A DNA stretch of 64,000 bases from an uncultured Bacteroidia bacterium (GCA_947252645.1 CAMXWF010000011.1:1-64000); one strand, 5' to 3'; counted from the stretch's first letter, positions 44,288 to 53,981 are shown. Made by a program: numbers and translations. The notes: a model not told the origin generated them from the letters alone.

Positions 44288-45791
44288 AGAAAAATGGCCA
44301 TGCCATACAAGCTGCTAGCGGGCACTAGGCCGTGCAGCGGAGCGCATTTGCACCCGATAGCACTGCCAATCCTCCTGCGCTACCCGCCGTCAGGCCAATG
44401 TCTATTACAGGGCAGGCAGCAGCACACCAGGCAATCTACATTTCCCTAAGGGCGTGCTGACGGTGGAGGTATCACAGTATAAGACATCAGGGAGGCACCA
44501 TCGTAGCTGCTTGCGGCAGCTGGGGCAGCTGCGCGCAGTTACGCTCTCGAGCCATGAGCCCCACTAGTGCGAGCCTACGCCGTGTCGGGAGACATTGCCC
44601 CCGACCCTACCTTGAGCAGTTTGTGCAGGCCTCCGAGAAAACCGCAAGGAGTCGACTGGACAAGGTAGTAGCTATGCTGCCCGAGAGCCTAGCGGGCGAA
44701 AGGAAGCGAACAGGTGCGCTAGTGGCATCGGCAGTTCAGCAGGCAATGGGCGCAGCAATAGGGATAATCCAGGGCGGGGTGCACGTGAGGCACTCAGAGG
44801 TGAGCAGCTACGGTGGGGGATGTCAAAATACCTAGGTTGCGGTTGCAGGAGTGAGACTGGAGGCTTCCGCCAAAAACTGAGAACCCACAAAGGGTAGAGC
44901 TACAAACTGACGATGGCACTCTGATTCCCCCCACCAAGGAGTACACGGTGGTGCAACCACAGCACCAGGCAGATGGCAATGACGGTCTGCGCCCCATAGC
45001 ACCATCGAGGGGAACGCATACAACACCAGAGACCGATGCCAACGCACTGCTAGGCTTTTTGCTAGCCCGGTTTAGCATCAAGAGCACCCATTGGCAGTGG
45101 TCTGCAGGAATGGATGTCCTCTCCGCAGGAGCAGAATGCTGCGCCCTCCATGCTGGAAATTGTATTCCCAACCCACAAGACTCCCCACCTGCTCCTCTAG
45201 GAGTCCGCAGAGGGGAAAACTATATGCCAGGCTACGGGGCGACTCGTCTACCAGTTCGCCACCCCCAGGATGCCCCCGATTGGCGTAGCCGCAGGCAAAA
45301 ATATTCTGCTCACAAACAGGAAATCTCAGACTCGAGGCTACAAAACAGGCGTTGGAGCAAATGCATTTTGCCGTATTGTAAATACAGCGTACCTTAGCCG
45401 GTGCGGGTGTTCTTTAGAGAGCCTGCCCAGCGGCTATACCGCGGGCATTGGGCTTCGGAGTGTGTGGCCATTGTGGGGGGCGTGGCTAGCACGCCCCAAC
45501 GTAGGGACGTTCTATGGGGAGCGGCGATCGGAGCGAGAGGACCAGTATGCTGGCAGGGGGGGGGGCCTTGCCGTAGGAAAAGCGCATTCATCATAAGGAA
45601 GGGAAAGCGCTGAGATGCAGTGGCACGGAGTTCGAGACTAGAAAAAAGAAGGGGGACGGCTAGGTAATCTCCTCCCCCGTGAATTTGCGCATTCTCCCCG
45701 CAGGCTGCTGCTGACAGGAGGCAAATTTGGAACAGGAGCCAGCGCGCATAAGGAGGGAATTGTAGTACTCAAAGAAAGGAGAAGAGAAGCG
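44288..45791. other. Gene-free 1.5-kb stretch
   Basis: I find no gene, RNA or repeat I can name here. Open frames exist on both strands (for example 44948-45397 plus, 44794-45171 minus) but none has a signal peptide, motif or ribosome-binding site that would support it. A run of ten G occurs at 45556-45565. It ends in the leader of the beta-barrel gene, with cAAATTTG (one base from the -7 box) near 45724. Confidence 0.4.
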
Positions 45792-46406
45792 ATGAGAAAG
45801 TTGGTATTATTGGTGTTGCTCTTCCTACCGTTTGCTGCGGTAGGCGAGGGCACGGAGCCTAAAACGGAACAGCCACAAAAGCCTCTGTCCGGTTGGTTTA
45901 CAATGGGTGGCATCATCGTAAAGTACGAAGGCAATAAAAATGTGGGGAGTTTCGGGACTGGCATTTCCGCTGGATTTGGAAAGATTTTGAAAGGAAAGCC
46001 ACTTGCGCTAGGGATGCAATGCGTGTATAGATATGACAAGTTCTGGGAAGGGCCCCACGGCAACGCTAATCATGCGCAGACGATCGGTGCGCGCCCGTTT
46101 TTGCGTACGTACGTGTTTTCGCGCGGGCCGATAGGAGCCTCCTTTGACACAAGTCTGCCATTGTCGCTGAAAATGGGCACAAAGGGTGCAGAGAGCTTGA
46201 CCGCAGGCGTTAGCCTAACGCCCACTGTGGTGTACAAAGCGAACCGCAGGATATCCGTGTCCCTGTCGCTCGGCTTGTTTGAGCTGTCGTATCGATGCAC
46301 GGTGCCGCTAAAGGCGAACGGGGCACCGTTGCAGCATGGATTTACGGCAGGATTTCTCAACATGGGGAAGAATCCAGTTGCAATGGGAATTACCTGGAAT
46401 CTATAG
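45792..46406 (+). CDS. Outer-membrane beta-barrel protein, unknown family
   Basis: A 204-residue protein with signal peptide (LVLLVLLFLPFAAVGEG). The mature part alternates polar and hydrophobic residues in 8-10 short strands with Gly-rich turns (GGIIVKYEGN, FGTGISAGFGKIL, ARPFLRTYVF, SLTAGVSLTPTVVYKANRRI) and ends MGITWNL, the aromatic/Leu barrel end. I do not recognise the family. It stands alone, with AAAGGAGAAGAGAAGCG before the ATG. Its codons are visibly richer in A/T than the neighbours (for example AATAAAAATGTG), hinting at acquisition. It could be an adhesin, porin or structural barrel. Confidence 0.65.
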   Translation: MRKLVLLVLLFLPFAAVGEGTEPKTEQPQKPLSGWFTMGGIIVKYEGNKNVGSFGTGISAGFGKILKGKPLALGMQCVYRYDKFWEGPHGNANHAQTIGARPFLRTYVFSRGPIGASFDTSLPLSLKMGTKGAESLTAGVSLTPTVVYKANRRISVSLSLGLFELSYRCTVPLKANGAPLQHGFTAGFLNMGKNPVAMGITWNL

Positions 46407-46829
46407 GAATCGGAGTGCAGTAGGGGAGCGGTACGTTTCTCCCGGCGGAGAGGGGCGTGCCGCCTAAATACTGCGGCCGCTTGATGACAGCGCTACCACC
46501 CCACCAGCCGCAGTGCCCGCTTGTCGCCCCGCGCAATACCGCCCACCACCTAATAAATCAACCACCCACAGCCATCCCCGCACTATCCTCACACCGCGGC
46601 GGCCACGCATACCCTGGTACGCCCGCAGGACTACCCACCCCATAGCCACCCCAGCACCTAAGCATCACCAACAGGGATACTTAAGCGCAAGGGCTAAGGA
46701 AAGCACTCCGAGCCAATCCACCCAGGCCTCCCACCGCAACGCATTGCTACAGCCACCTTGGCGAAAAGACCCATTTCGCAGGCACCGCGGAGCGAGGCCG
46801 AGATGGCCTGCTGTGGGGAAAGCGGACCG
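46407..46829. other. Intergenic stretch without recognised features
   Basis: About 420 bp between two converging genes. It is rich in CCA/CCC runs and has short open frames on both strands, but nothing with a supportable start or motif. No clear terminator hairpin was found. Confidence 0.4.
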
Positions 46830-47936
46830 CTACACGTGGAAGAATCGCACCAGCTCGTTCAGTTGCTCAGCGTTGTTAGAGAGTTCACCAGCACTCTGGG
46901 TGAGCGTTTCACTCGCAGAGGCCACGCTATTGGTCACCACGTTGATCTGCTTCACGGAACCATTGAATTGCTCCATTCCCTCACGTTGTGACTCATTGGC
47001 CTCCTCCAAGGCTCTTACAAGGTCATTGACTGCGGTGATTTTCGCCTCGCTGTTCTCCATGTAGGCACTGGCTTCCTCAACCTTCTTCACGCCATCGCCC
47101 ACGATACTCACGATTTGATCCGCCTGCAAGCGGCTATTCTCGGCCAGTTTTCTGACCTCCCCAGCCACCACGGCAAACCCTCGCCCCTGCTCGCCAGCAC
47201 GCGCTGCCTCCACAGCTGCATTGAGCGCAAGGATATTCGTCTGGGCCGCTATCCCGTTTATAACCCCAACCTTCTCCGCAATTTGGAGGACTGTGTCCTT
47301 CACCTGCTTTATCATCTCCGTGGCCACCTGCATGCGCGCCACGAGCGAGTCCATCTCGGTTTGCGCCTTGCTGCTGTTGGAGGCCGATTGCTGCACGAGG
47401 GCGGTGGTGTGCTCTAGCGTCGCCGACAGCTCTTCCACCCCCGCGGCCTGTTCATTCGCTCCCCCTGAAAGCTCCTCACTCTGGCTCTGCAAGCCCTCTG
47501 CCAAGGCGTTGACCTGCTGGCTGCTGCTCTGTATGCTCTTGACAACCCCATTGAGACGCCCACGAATGCCCTCGAGCGACACAAGCACATCGCGCAGCTC
47601 GTTGTGACACCCTGCCTCCACGGAAACCACGCTAGAAAGGTCGCCAGACTCGAGCTCCCGGATGTGGTACACCGCATGCCGAAGCGGCTTCTGCAACCAG
47701 AAGTTGTAGAGACGCAGAAGGGCATAGCCTCCAGCTATTGGGATTGCGTAGAAAATAAACTTGACCAACACACTCTCGGTAGAATTAACTATGTCAGAGC
47801 ATGCAATCGAGAGGAGCGCAAAATATCCAGTCCCAATTCCTATGCGCGAAACAACCGACCGACGGAAAACCATGCCGCAAATCAAGTGAACGGCTATAAC
47901 GACACCCACTAGGCCAATGGCACGAAGCAACGACAT
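46830..47936 (-). CDS. Methyl-accepting chemotaxis protein-like transducer without a ligand domain
   Basis: A 368-residue membrane signal transducer. Residues 1-85 hold three or four hydrophobic helices with very short loops and no periplasmic sensor domain. A HAMP-like segment follows (about 85-140: RHAVYHIRELESGDLSSVV). The rest is a coiled-coil signalling domain. Its hairpin tip (about 230-285) is the near-invariant sequence around NGIAAQTNILALNAAVEAAR and GRGFAVVAGEVRKLAENS. That tip normally binds CheW and CheA, but no che gene is in the window. Signals may come through the membrane helices. Confidence 0.88.
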   Translation of the reverse strand: MSLLRAIGLVGVVIAVHLICGMVFRRSVVSRIGIGTGYFALLSIACSDIVNSTESVLVKFIFYAIPIAGGYALLRLYNFWLQKPLRHAVYHIRELESGDLSSVVSVEAGCHNELRDVLVSLEGIRGRLNGVVKSIQSSSQQVNALAEGLQSQSEELSGGANEQAAGVEELSATLEHTTALVQQSASNSSKAQTEMDSLVARMQVATEMIKQVKDTVLQIAEKVGVINGIAAQTNILALNAAVEAARAGEQGRGFAVVAGEVRKLAENSRLQADQIVSIVGDGVKKVEEASAYMENSEAKITAVNDLVRALEEANESQREGMEQFNGSVKQINVVTNSVASASETLTQSAGELSNNAEQLNELVRFFHV

Positions 47937-48276
47937 ACCTAACTGTTTTACTGTTTAAACCTACTGAGCCTTCAGTAGCATCTTACAGATGATTATACGC
48001 TACATGTAAGGAAAAGTTACACAACAGGAGAAAAGCAGATCTTAATTATTTGGAATCCACCGAGCTCTACTAACTAAAAAAACAAAATGATGTGCGCATG
48101 GGCCAAGAAATGCACACTTGCACCGCGTAGCTCTGGCTGGTATCGAGAGTGCTTCACCCTAGACCTCGCCCGCAGCGGCTTCGTCTACACCAGCCCCTCG
48201 GTGGAGCCGTAGGCCTCCCCCCCCTCCAGCACTCGCACGTTGGCCATGGGCAGCACCCACCCGTACACCGCCACAC
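47937..48276. other. MCP promoter region with small palindrome
   Basis: An AT-rich 340-bp gap. Next to the MCP start are a -7-like TAGGTTTA (minus strand, 47956-47963) and a perfect palindrome ctactga-gcct-tcagtag (47961-47978) overlapping it, which could be an operator. No gene is recognised in the rest. Confidence 0.35.
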
Positions 48277-49206
48277 CTAGCGTCTCCGCTCGCGCCATAG
48301 GGTGATCGGGTATTGTTGGCCCTCCTCCACGTGCAGCGAGTTGGTGCGCAACCAGGGATTGAGCCACTTGAGGAGCTTGTAGTTACTCCCATGCGCAAGG
48401 GCAAAAGCCGCTAGGTCGGTCACCGTACTATCCACGTTGACTACCTCGCAATCCAACGGGGGCCAGAGCTGCTCAGCCGACAGGAAGAAACCGTAAGTGC
48501 TAGGCGACTCCAGAATAAGCTTAAAGGCCAATATCCTATAGATATAGCGCCCATTCTCTACGCCAGTAAGCAGGTTGTAGTAGTCGTTTTGACGCTGCAT
48601 CTCCATCTGCCGTGCGAGTCCGTTCACGCCCATATTGTACGCCGCAGCTGCCAAGGTCCAGCTACCAAACCTCGCACGGGCCTCTTGGAAGAAGCGGCAC
48701 GCGGCCTCAGTCGAACGCTCCAGATGGTAACGCTCGTCCACCTCATCGCGCACCTCCAGCCCATACTCCTGCCCGGTGGCCTCCAAAAACTGCCAGGGCC
48801 CCACTGCCCCTGCGGGGGAAACGGCCAAGAGGTCAAGATGGCTCTCAGCCACCAGCAAGTACTTGAAATCCTCAGGCACCTGATGCTCCTTGAGTATCCT
48901 CGTCACCTGCGGAAGGTAGCGGTTAGCCCTTTTGAGGATGAGCAGCATCTGGCTATGCCAGTTCATATTGACGCACAGCTCGCGATCGAGCGACTCATAC
49001 ACGTCCTCTCGCCCCAGCGGCACAGGCTCCCCTGCAAAGCTCAGCTTCCCAGGGATAAAGGGCTGCTGGAAAAGGGGCTTCCTGAGGGCATCCTCGCGCT
49101 CACTACCGCGAAGGTGCTGCCAACGCAGCAGACTAATACCAACACCAAACAGTCCAACTGCAGCTAGCAGCACCAGGGCAAGTCGATAGGATGTTTTACG
49201 CATCAT
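48277..49206 (-). CDS. Lytic transglycosylase (SLT domain), MltD-like
   Basis: A 309-residue envelope enzyme that cleaves the glycan strands of peptidoglycan. An N-terminal membrane anchor or signal (LALVLLAAVGLFGVGISLL) precedes the SLT domain (about 105-235). The catalytic Glu is in LLVAESHLDLLAVSPAGAVG, followed by GPWQF, the ATG-type helix and AAAAYNMGVNGL. The C-terminal ~60 residues (VNVDSTVTDLAAFALAHGSN, then LKWLNPWLRTNSL) resemble one LysM-like unit. A -7 box lies 27 bp upstream. Confidence 0.9.
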   Translation of the reverse strand: MMRKTSYRLALVLLAAVGLFGVGISLLRWQHLRGSEREDALRKPLFQQPFIPGKLSFAGEPVPLGREDVYESLDRELCVNMNWHSQMLLILKRANRYLPQVTRILKEHQVPEDFKYLLVAESHLDLLAVSPAGAVGPWQFLEATGQEYGLEVRDEVDERYHLERSTEAACRFFQEARARFGSWTLAAAAYNMGVNGLARQMEMQRQNDYYNLLTGVENGRYIYRILAFKLILESPSTYGFFLSAEQLWPPLDCEVVNVDSTVTDLAAFALAHGSNYKLLKWLNPWLRTNSLHVEEGQQYPITLWRERRR

Positions 49207-49233
49207 GGGTCAGAGGATATCCGCCTGTGGCCA

Positions 49234-49241
49234 CAAAGCTA
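49234..49241 (-). promoter_or_regulatory. -7 box for the lytic transglycosylase
   Basis: Reads TAGCTTTG on the minus strand, an exact TAnnTTTG match, 27 bp before the start codon. Confidence 0.6.
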
Positions 49242-49385
49242 GCAATAGTTGCACTTGGGCACGGGAGAGCAAGCAATGCCACCAGCCTGCGCTGCGCCCC
49301 TACAGGTGGCCCTCCCCGGCCCCAAACAGCGGATAGAAGAGCAAACGAAGGAACAGCTAGAAGCCTACCCCACGCGAGGGTGGCA

Positions 49386-49742
49386 CTATTCATTGCCTCC
49401 TCTGGGAGACCACCCCTGCTCGCTCGGACTAATGGGCTCCACATGCGTAGCGTGCTTTACCTCGGTGGTGTAGGCATAGATGAGGTCGGCGTTGCTTATA
49501 GCAGTGGCATTCATGGCCTCTATGGCCTCAATAATCTCCGCGGCCGCATGGTCGTTCTCTACGATCGCCTGGACCACGGAGGCGTAGCCCGGCCAGGTGC
49601 CCGTGTCCCGATGGGGGACATCAAAGCGGCTCTCAGCATATGCCTTAGGAATGACGTAATACGTCTCCACGCCATGCTGGCGCAAAAGTTCCTCCGCCAG
49701 ATCGAGTAGGCTAACATTGCATACCACTGTGATGCACTGCAT
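49386..49742 (-). CDS. PII-like small protein at the end of the RND operon
   Basis: A 118-residue cytosolic protein. The pattern MQCITVVCNVSLLDLAEELL, GVETYYVIP, RDTGTWPGYASVVQAIVEN, then AAEIIEAIEAMN is a ferredoxin-like beta-alpha-beta-beta-alpha-beta layout as in PII and the PII-like proteins linked to transporters. It has no recognisable T-loop uridylylation Tyr motif. It begins 23 bp after the RND pump stop, so it is the last gene of the efflux operon. By analogy with PII proteins it could bind a small ligand and adjust the pump, but that is inference. Confidence in the fold is moderate. Confidence 0.6.
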   Translation of the reverse strand: MQCITVVCNVSLLDLAEELLRQHGVETYYVIPKAYAESRFDVPHRDTGTWPGYASVVQAIVENDHAAAEIIEAIEAMNATAISNADLIYAYTTEVKHATHVEPISPSEQGWSPRGGNE

Positions 49743-49765
49743 GATGGCTTAAGTTTTGCGCCACA

Positions 49766-52700
49766 CTAGCCCCTAGGCTCTAGTCTGCGGCGGTGGATAG
49801 CTGCGTAGACGGTGGGTACCAATAGCAGGGTTACGAGGGTAGAAATGAGCAAGCCCCCAATGATCGTTATACCCAGAGGGACGTAGAGCTCCCGACCAAG
49901 CCCCGTGGCCAAGGCCATCGGGAGCATACCCAGAAGCGTGGTAAAGGAGGTCATGAGTACCGGGCGGAGGCGCGAGCGCCCCGCTTCCATCACGGCGGCC
50001 CGGAGCGGGTGGTGGCGACGAATCAGCAGATTCGTATAGTCGATGAGCACGATCCCATTGTTCACCACGATCCCCACCAGCATGATTACTCCTATGAACG
50101 ACACCACGTTCAGCGTAGTCCCCGTCACGGCAAAGGCCAGAATGACCCCCACCAGGGTAAAGGGCAAGGTGAAGAGAATGATAAACGGATCCACCAAGGA
50201 CTCGAATTGCGCGGCCATCACCATGAACACCAGCACGATGCCCAGGATGAAGATGATATAGAGTGTTGCGAATGAGCTAGCCTGATCCTCCAGCTGGCCT
50301 CCAAGTGACACCGAGACCCCCTGCGGGATGGGGCTCTGGGCTACGATCGACTGGGCTATGCGCTTGGCATCGCCGAGAGCTATCCCGTTGAGTTCGGCCG
50401 TGACCTTCACGATGCGCGTCTGCTTGTATCGATCGATCTCCACGGGGCCCTGCTGCTCATGGAGCGAAGCCACCAGCGAGAGAGGCACCGGCTGCCCCAG
50501 CAGATTGCTGACCTGCATTTCCTCTAGCAGCCCAAGCGCATCCTGCCCCCCGCGGCCATAGCGCACGGTGATGGGGTAGTTGCGCCCATCCTCCGTATAG
50601 CTGCCCGCCGCGCTGCCATAGATGTTCCCACGAAGCTGCAAACCCACCAGCAGCGAATTGAGCCCCATGGCACTGGCCTTCTCCTTATCCAACGCTACGT
50701 GCAGCTCCCGACTCCCCAAGGTGGCCGTAGTGCTAACCTCCTTAAACTCCCCGCGGCGCCGCACCTTCGCAAGCAGCGTAAAGGCCGCCCGGTTGAGCGA
50801 GTCAAGATTGTCGCCTGTGATGTTGAACTCCACGGGCTTCTTATTGCCCAGCAAGGCCGTGGCCAGCACGCTGCCACCAGAAACGCTCACCCGCTCCACC
50901 CCTGGAAGCATCCTTATCTTGTTCAGCACCGCGCGAGCTATCTGCTCACCTGTGCGCGCACGCTGCTCGGCGGGAACTAGGCGGCAGAGTATCGTGCCAA
51001 CATTCTTCCCCTCCTTAAAGCCAACCATGGTGAGCATGCCCCCCTCCGTTTGCCCACTCACGCAGGCTATGGCCCCAGGCTCCATTTCAGGAACCTCCTG
51101 CTCCATGAGGCGCAGAACCTGCAGCCCTACCGAGTCGGTTAGCGCGGTGGTGCTCCCCTGCTCCGTCTCGTAGACCAGCATCAAGCTACTCGTGTCTATC
51201 GTCGGGATGTAGTCCTGGCCAATGAAGCGGCCAAGCACTAGCGACACCACGAACAGCACCATGGCCCCCCCTATCGTAACAGCCTTGTGGGTGGTAGCCC
51301 ACCCGAGCAGGCGGCTGTAGCCACTCTCCAAGACCTCAAACAGATGCCCGCTCCACGCATAGAGCCTCCCCGGATGGCGCCGTTGATCCCCACGCATCAC
51401 CGGCTCGAGCAGCTTGCTGGCCAGCATAGGGGTGAGGGTCAGCGCCGATAGCAGCGAAACCAGCAAGCACACCACGGTGAGCAAAGCCAGCTGCTTAAAC
51501 ATCATCCCCACTATGCCCCCCATGAAGAGCAGCGGGAGAAACACCACGATGGTCGTCAGCGTGGAGGCCGCAATGGGTAGCCCCATCTCGCTCGTGCCAA
51601 AAAGGGCAGCTTGGTCTGGCCGCGAGCCGCGCTCGAGGTGCTGCGTGACGTTCTCCAGCACCACGATGGCATTGTCTACCACCATCCCGATGGCCACGAT
51701 CAGCGAAAGCAACGAGAAGATGTTGATAGTGAAATCCAGCAGGTACATGGCGATAAAGGCCGCGATGAGCGAGACGGGCATGGTGACGAAGATGATCAGG
51801 CTCGAGCGCCACTTGCGCAAGAAGGCCAGCACCACCAAGGTCACAAAGAGCAGGGCATACAGGATAGAGGCAACTAGCGAGGAGATGGCCCCAGTGACCA
51901 GGACATCGCTGGCCAAGATCTCGTAGACCTGAAAATCAGCCGGCAGCTCCCGCTGGATGCGCGCCATGGCCGCCCGCACATTGCGCACCACCTCCACCGT
52001 GTTGGCATCCGACTGCTTCTGCACCATCAGGGCCATGCCCTCCCCCTCCAGGTTGCGCGCGTAGGCCTGCTTGGCGCAGAACCCATCGGTTACCTGCGCC
52101 ACGTCGCCCAGACGAACCATGTGCCCATTGCGCGCAAAGAGCAACGTATGGCGCAGCGCCTCGAGCGAGCCGTACTGCGCCGGCATACGCACGGCAAAGT
52201 CATAGGGGGGCACAGTGATATTGCCAGCCGGGATATTCTTGTTGCTGGCCTTCAGCAGGGTGGCCACCTCGAGCGAGGAAAGCTGATAGGCCTTGGCCCG
52301 CTGGGGGTCGAGCAGCACCTGGATCTCCCGCTGCGGCTGCCCCAGGTAGAGCACCGTGGCCACCCCGTCCACCTTGCGCAGCTGGGCTGCTATCTTCTCC
52401 TCCACCACCTGCTCCATGCCATCGTAGTTCGACGTGGCACTCACCGCGTAGCCTATGGCCGGCAGCGTGGAGGAGTTGAGCTTGTAGATAATAGGACTCC
52501 TGGCCTCGCTAGGAAGCTTGGCCTTGACCAGCTCCATGAGGTCGCGCGCATTGTTGGCCGCCTCGGCCACATTGCTACCCCAGGCGAAGCGCAGCTGGAT
52601 AAAGGAAACGTTCTCCTTCGATGACGACTTGATCTCCTTGAGGTTCTCCGCGGCAGCCAGCACGGCCTCCAGCGGCTGGGTCACCTGCTGCTCCACCTCC

Positions 52701-52870
52701 GAGGACGACGCCCCAGGGTAGATAGTAATCACCGTCAAGGAGGGGAACTCCATGCGGGGCATCAGGTCCAGCGGCAAGCTGAACATGCAAAACACCCCGA
52801 GCAGCAGCAGGGCGGCAAAGGCCATCGCCGTGGCCACTGGCTGCTTCACCCCAAATTCTGGAAGCTTCAT
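49766..52870 (-). CDS. RND-family efflux pump (HAE1/AcrB-like)
   Basis: A 1034-residue inner-membrane proton-driven exporter with 12 helices and two large periplasmic loops. Seen: the start KQPVATAMAFAALLLLGVFCMF, YPGASSSEVEQQVTQPLEA, the helix-4 proton relay as GMVVDNAIVVLENV (Asp-Asn where AcrB has Asp-Asp), ASTLTTIVVFLPLLFMGG, and in the second half FIGVIMLVGIVVNNGIVLID and SRLRPVLMTSFTTLLGMLPM. It works with the adaptor and TolC protein encoded directly upstream. Drug, dye or lipid substrates are possible; heavy-metal motifs were not seen. Confidence 0.94.
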   Translation of the reverse strand: MKLPEFGVKQPVATAMAFAALLLLGVFCMFSLPLDLMPRMEFPSLTVITIYPGASSSEVEQQVTQPLEAVLAAAENLKEIKSSSKENVSFIQLRFAWGSNVAEAANNARDLMELVKAKLPSEARSPIIYKLNSSTLPAIGYAVSATSNYDGMEQVVEEKIAAQLRKVDGVATVLYLGQPQREIQVLLDPQRAKAYQLSSLEVATLLKASNKNIPAGNITVPPYDFAVRMPAQYGSLEALRHTLLFARNGHMVRLGDVAQVTDGFCAKQAYARNLEGEGMALMVQKQSDANTVEVVRNVRAAMARIQRELPADFQVYEILASDVLVTGAISSLVASILYALLFVTLVVLAFLRKWRSSLIIFVTMPVSLIAAFIAMYLLDFTINIFSLLSLIVAIGMVVDNAIVVLENVTQHLERGSRPDQAALFGTSEMGLPIAASTLTTIVVFLPLLFMGGIVGMMFKQLALLTVVCLLVSLLSALTLTPMLASKLLEPVMRGDQRRHPGRLYAWSGHLFEVLESGYSRLLGWATTHKAVTIGGAMVLFVVSLVLGRFIGQDYIPTIDTSSLMLVYETEQGSTTALTDSVGLQVLRLMEQEVPEMEPGAIACVSGQTEGGMLTMVGFKEGKNVGTILCRLVPAEQRARTGEQIARAVLNKIRMLPGVERVSVSGGSVLATALLGNKKPVEFNITGDNLDSLNRAAFTLLAKVRRRGEFKEVSTTATLGSRELHVALDKEKASAMGLNSLLVGLQLRGNIYGSAAGSYTEDGRNYPITVRYGRGGQDALGLLEEMQVSNLLGQPVPLSLVASLHEQQGPVEIDRYKQTRIVKVTAELNGIALGDAKRIAQSIVAQSPIPQGVSVSLGGQLEDQASSFATLYIIFILGIVLVFMVMAAQFESLVDPFIILFTLPFTLVGVILAFAVTGTTLNVVSFIGVIMLVGIVVNNGIVLIDYTNLLIRRHHPLRAAVMEAGRSRLRPVLMTSFTTLLGMLPMALATGLGRELYVPLGITIIGGLLISTLVTLLLVPTVYAAIHRRRLEPRG

Positions 52871-52898
52871 GCTACTCCTGTTGCCAAGCCAAATGCGG

Positions 52899-53981
52899 CT
52901 ATCGTCGCGTCACCTGCGGCCGGAGGCCGTTATTGAGCTGTTCCTTGCCGGTCAGGGCCACGGCTACACCCGCCTCCACGCCCTGCACCTCGATCTGCGC
53001 CCCCTTGATTTGGCCGGTCACCACGGGTACGCGCACAGCAACCGTATCACCTACGATCTCAAAAAGATAGGTTTCCCCAGTGCCCGGCAAGCGGTATACG
53101 GCGCGCAACGGCACAAAAAGCCCTTGCTGTTGCCCCAGCTGTAGAGCTGCCTGGCAATACATTCCCGGCTTCAGCAAGCCCTGGTCGTTGGGCACAGAGA
53201 GCTCCACGTTGGCCGCATGGGAGCTGCTCGAGAGCACAGGCGCAATGAAGACCACTCGTCCCTCCAGGGTATGGCCCGGGTAGGCATCCACGGTGAGGGT
53301 GGCCTTTTGGCCTTTTGCAAGGCGGGGCAGATCCTTCTCGTTGACCTCCAAGACCAGCTTGAGGGGATTGAGCTGTTGCAGCTGCACGATGCCGTTCTCC
53401 AGCTTGAGACCATCGGTCAGGGTAGGGATGTAGGCATAGTTCTCCCCCTCGCCCACAAGGATCTCCGTGAGCACACCCGTAAAGGGGGCCACAATCGTGG
53501 TGTTGCGCTTGAGCAAGGCCACCTTGGCCTGCGAGGCCTCGTAGCGCGCCCGGAGATGGTCCAGCTCCATCTGGCTCACGGCCTCCTTTTTGCGCAAACG
53601 CTCCAACCGCCCCAGGTCGCGCGCAAGGGCCTGGTTCTCCACCTCCGCCTGCACCAGCATCTCGGCCGACATCTCCGCAATAACACTCCCCTTTGGCACC
53701 TGTTGCCCACGCTCAAAATGGATATGCTCCACTCGGCCTGGAAGTGCTGTGCCAAGGTTGACTTTGCGCATGGCCTGCAGCGTGCCCGGGTAGCGCAGCG
53801 TAGGGGTATACTCCTTTGCCTCCACCACGGCTGTGGTCACGCCAACCCGGGACTCCGCGGCCTCTTCCGGGTTTTTATCGGCCTGCTGTCCCCTACAGCC
53901 TGCCAGCCACGCCACCACCGCAGCTAGCAGCAACGCCTGGCGAAAAGGCCCAAATGGATGCCTCACGCTATCTATTTGCAT
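52899..53981 (-). CDS. RND periplasmic adaptor (membrane fusion lipoprotein)
   Basis: A 360-residue lipoprotein (signal ends VVAWLAGC) that bridges the RND pump and TolC. Seen: LGTALPGRVEHIHFERGQQVPKG (first lipoyl half), a helical hairpin with the heptad QALARDLGRLERLRKKEAVS, the second lipoyl half VAPFTGVLTEILVGEGE, and the beta-barrel/MP domain ending in GVAVALTGKEQL. The start was moved 36 codons in because AAGGGG precedes this ATG and the signal peptide starts there. Its start overlaps the end of the TolC gene by 14 bp. Confidence 0.93.
   Translation of the reverse strand: MQIDSVRHPFGPFRQALLLAAVVAWLAGCRGQQADKNPEEAAESRVGVTTAVVEAKEYTPTLRYPGTLQAMRKVNLGTALPGRVEHIHFERGQQVPKGSVIAEMSAEMLVQAEVENQALARDLGRLERLRKKEAVSQMELDHLRARYEASQAKVALLKRNTTIVAPFTGVLTEILVGEGENYAYIPTLTDGLKLENGIVQLQQLNPLKLVLEVNEKDLPRLAKGQKATLTVDAYPGHTLEGRVVFIAPVLSSSSHAANVELSVPNDQGLLKPGMYCQAALQLGQQQGLFVPLRAVYRLPGTGETYLFEIVGDTVAVRVPVVTGQIKGAQIEVQGVEAGVAVALTGKEQLNNGLRPQVTRR

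Noticed and set aside
48159..48404. Short frames after the lytic transglycosylase (for example one starting MARAETLGVAVYGW)
   Set aside because: They overlap the transglycosylase 3' end in another frame, with no supporting start site or motif.
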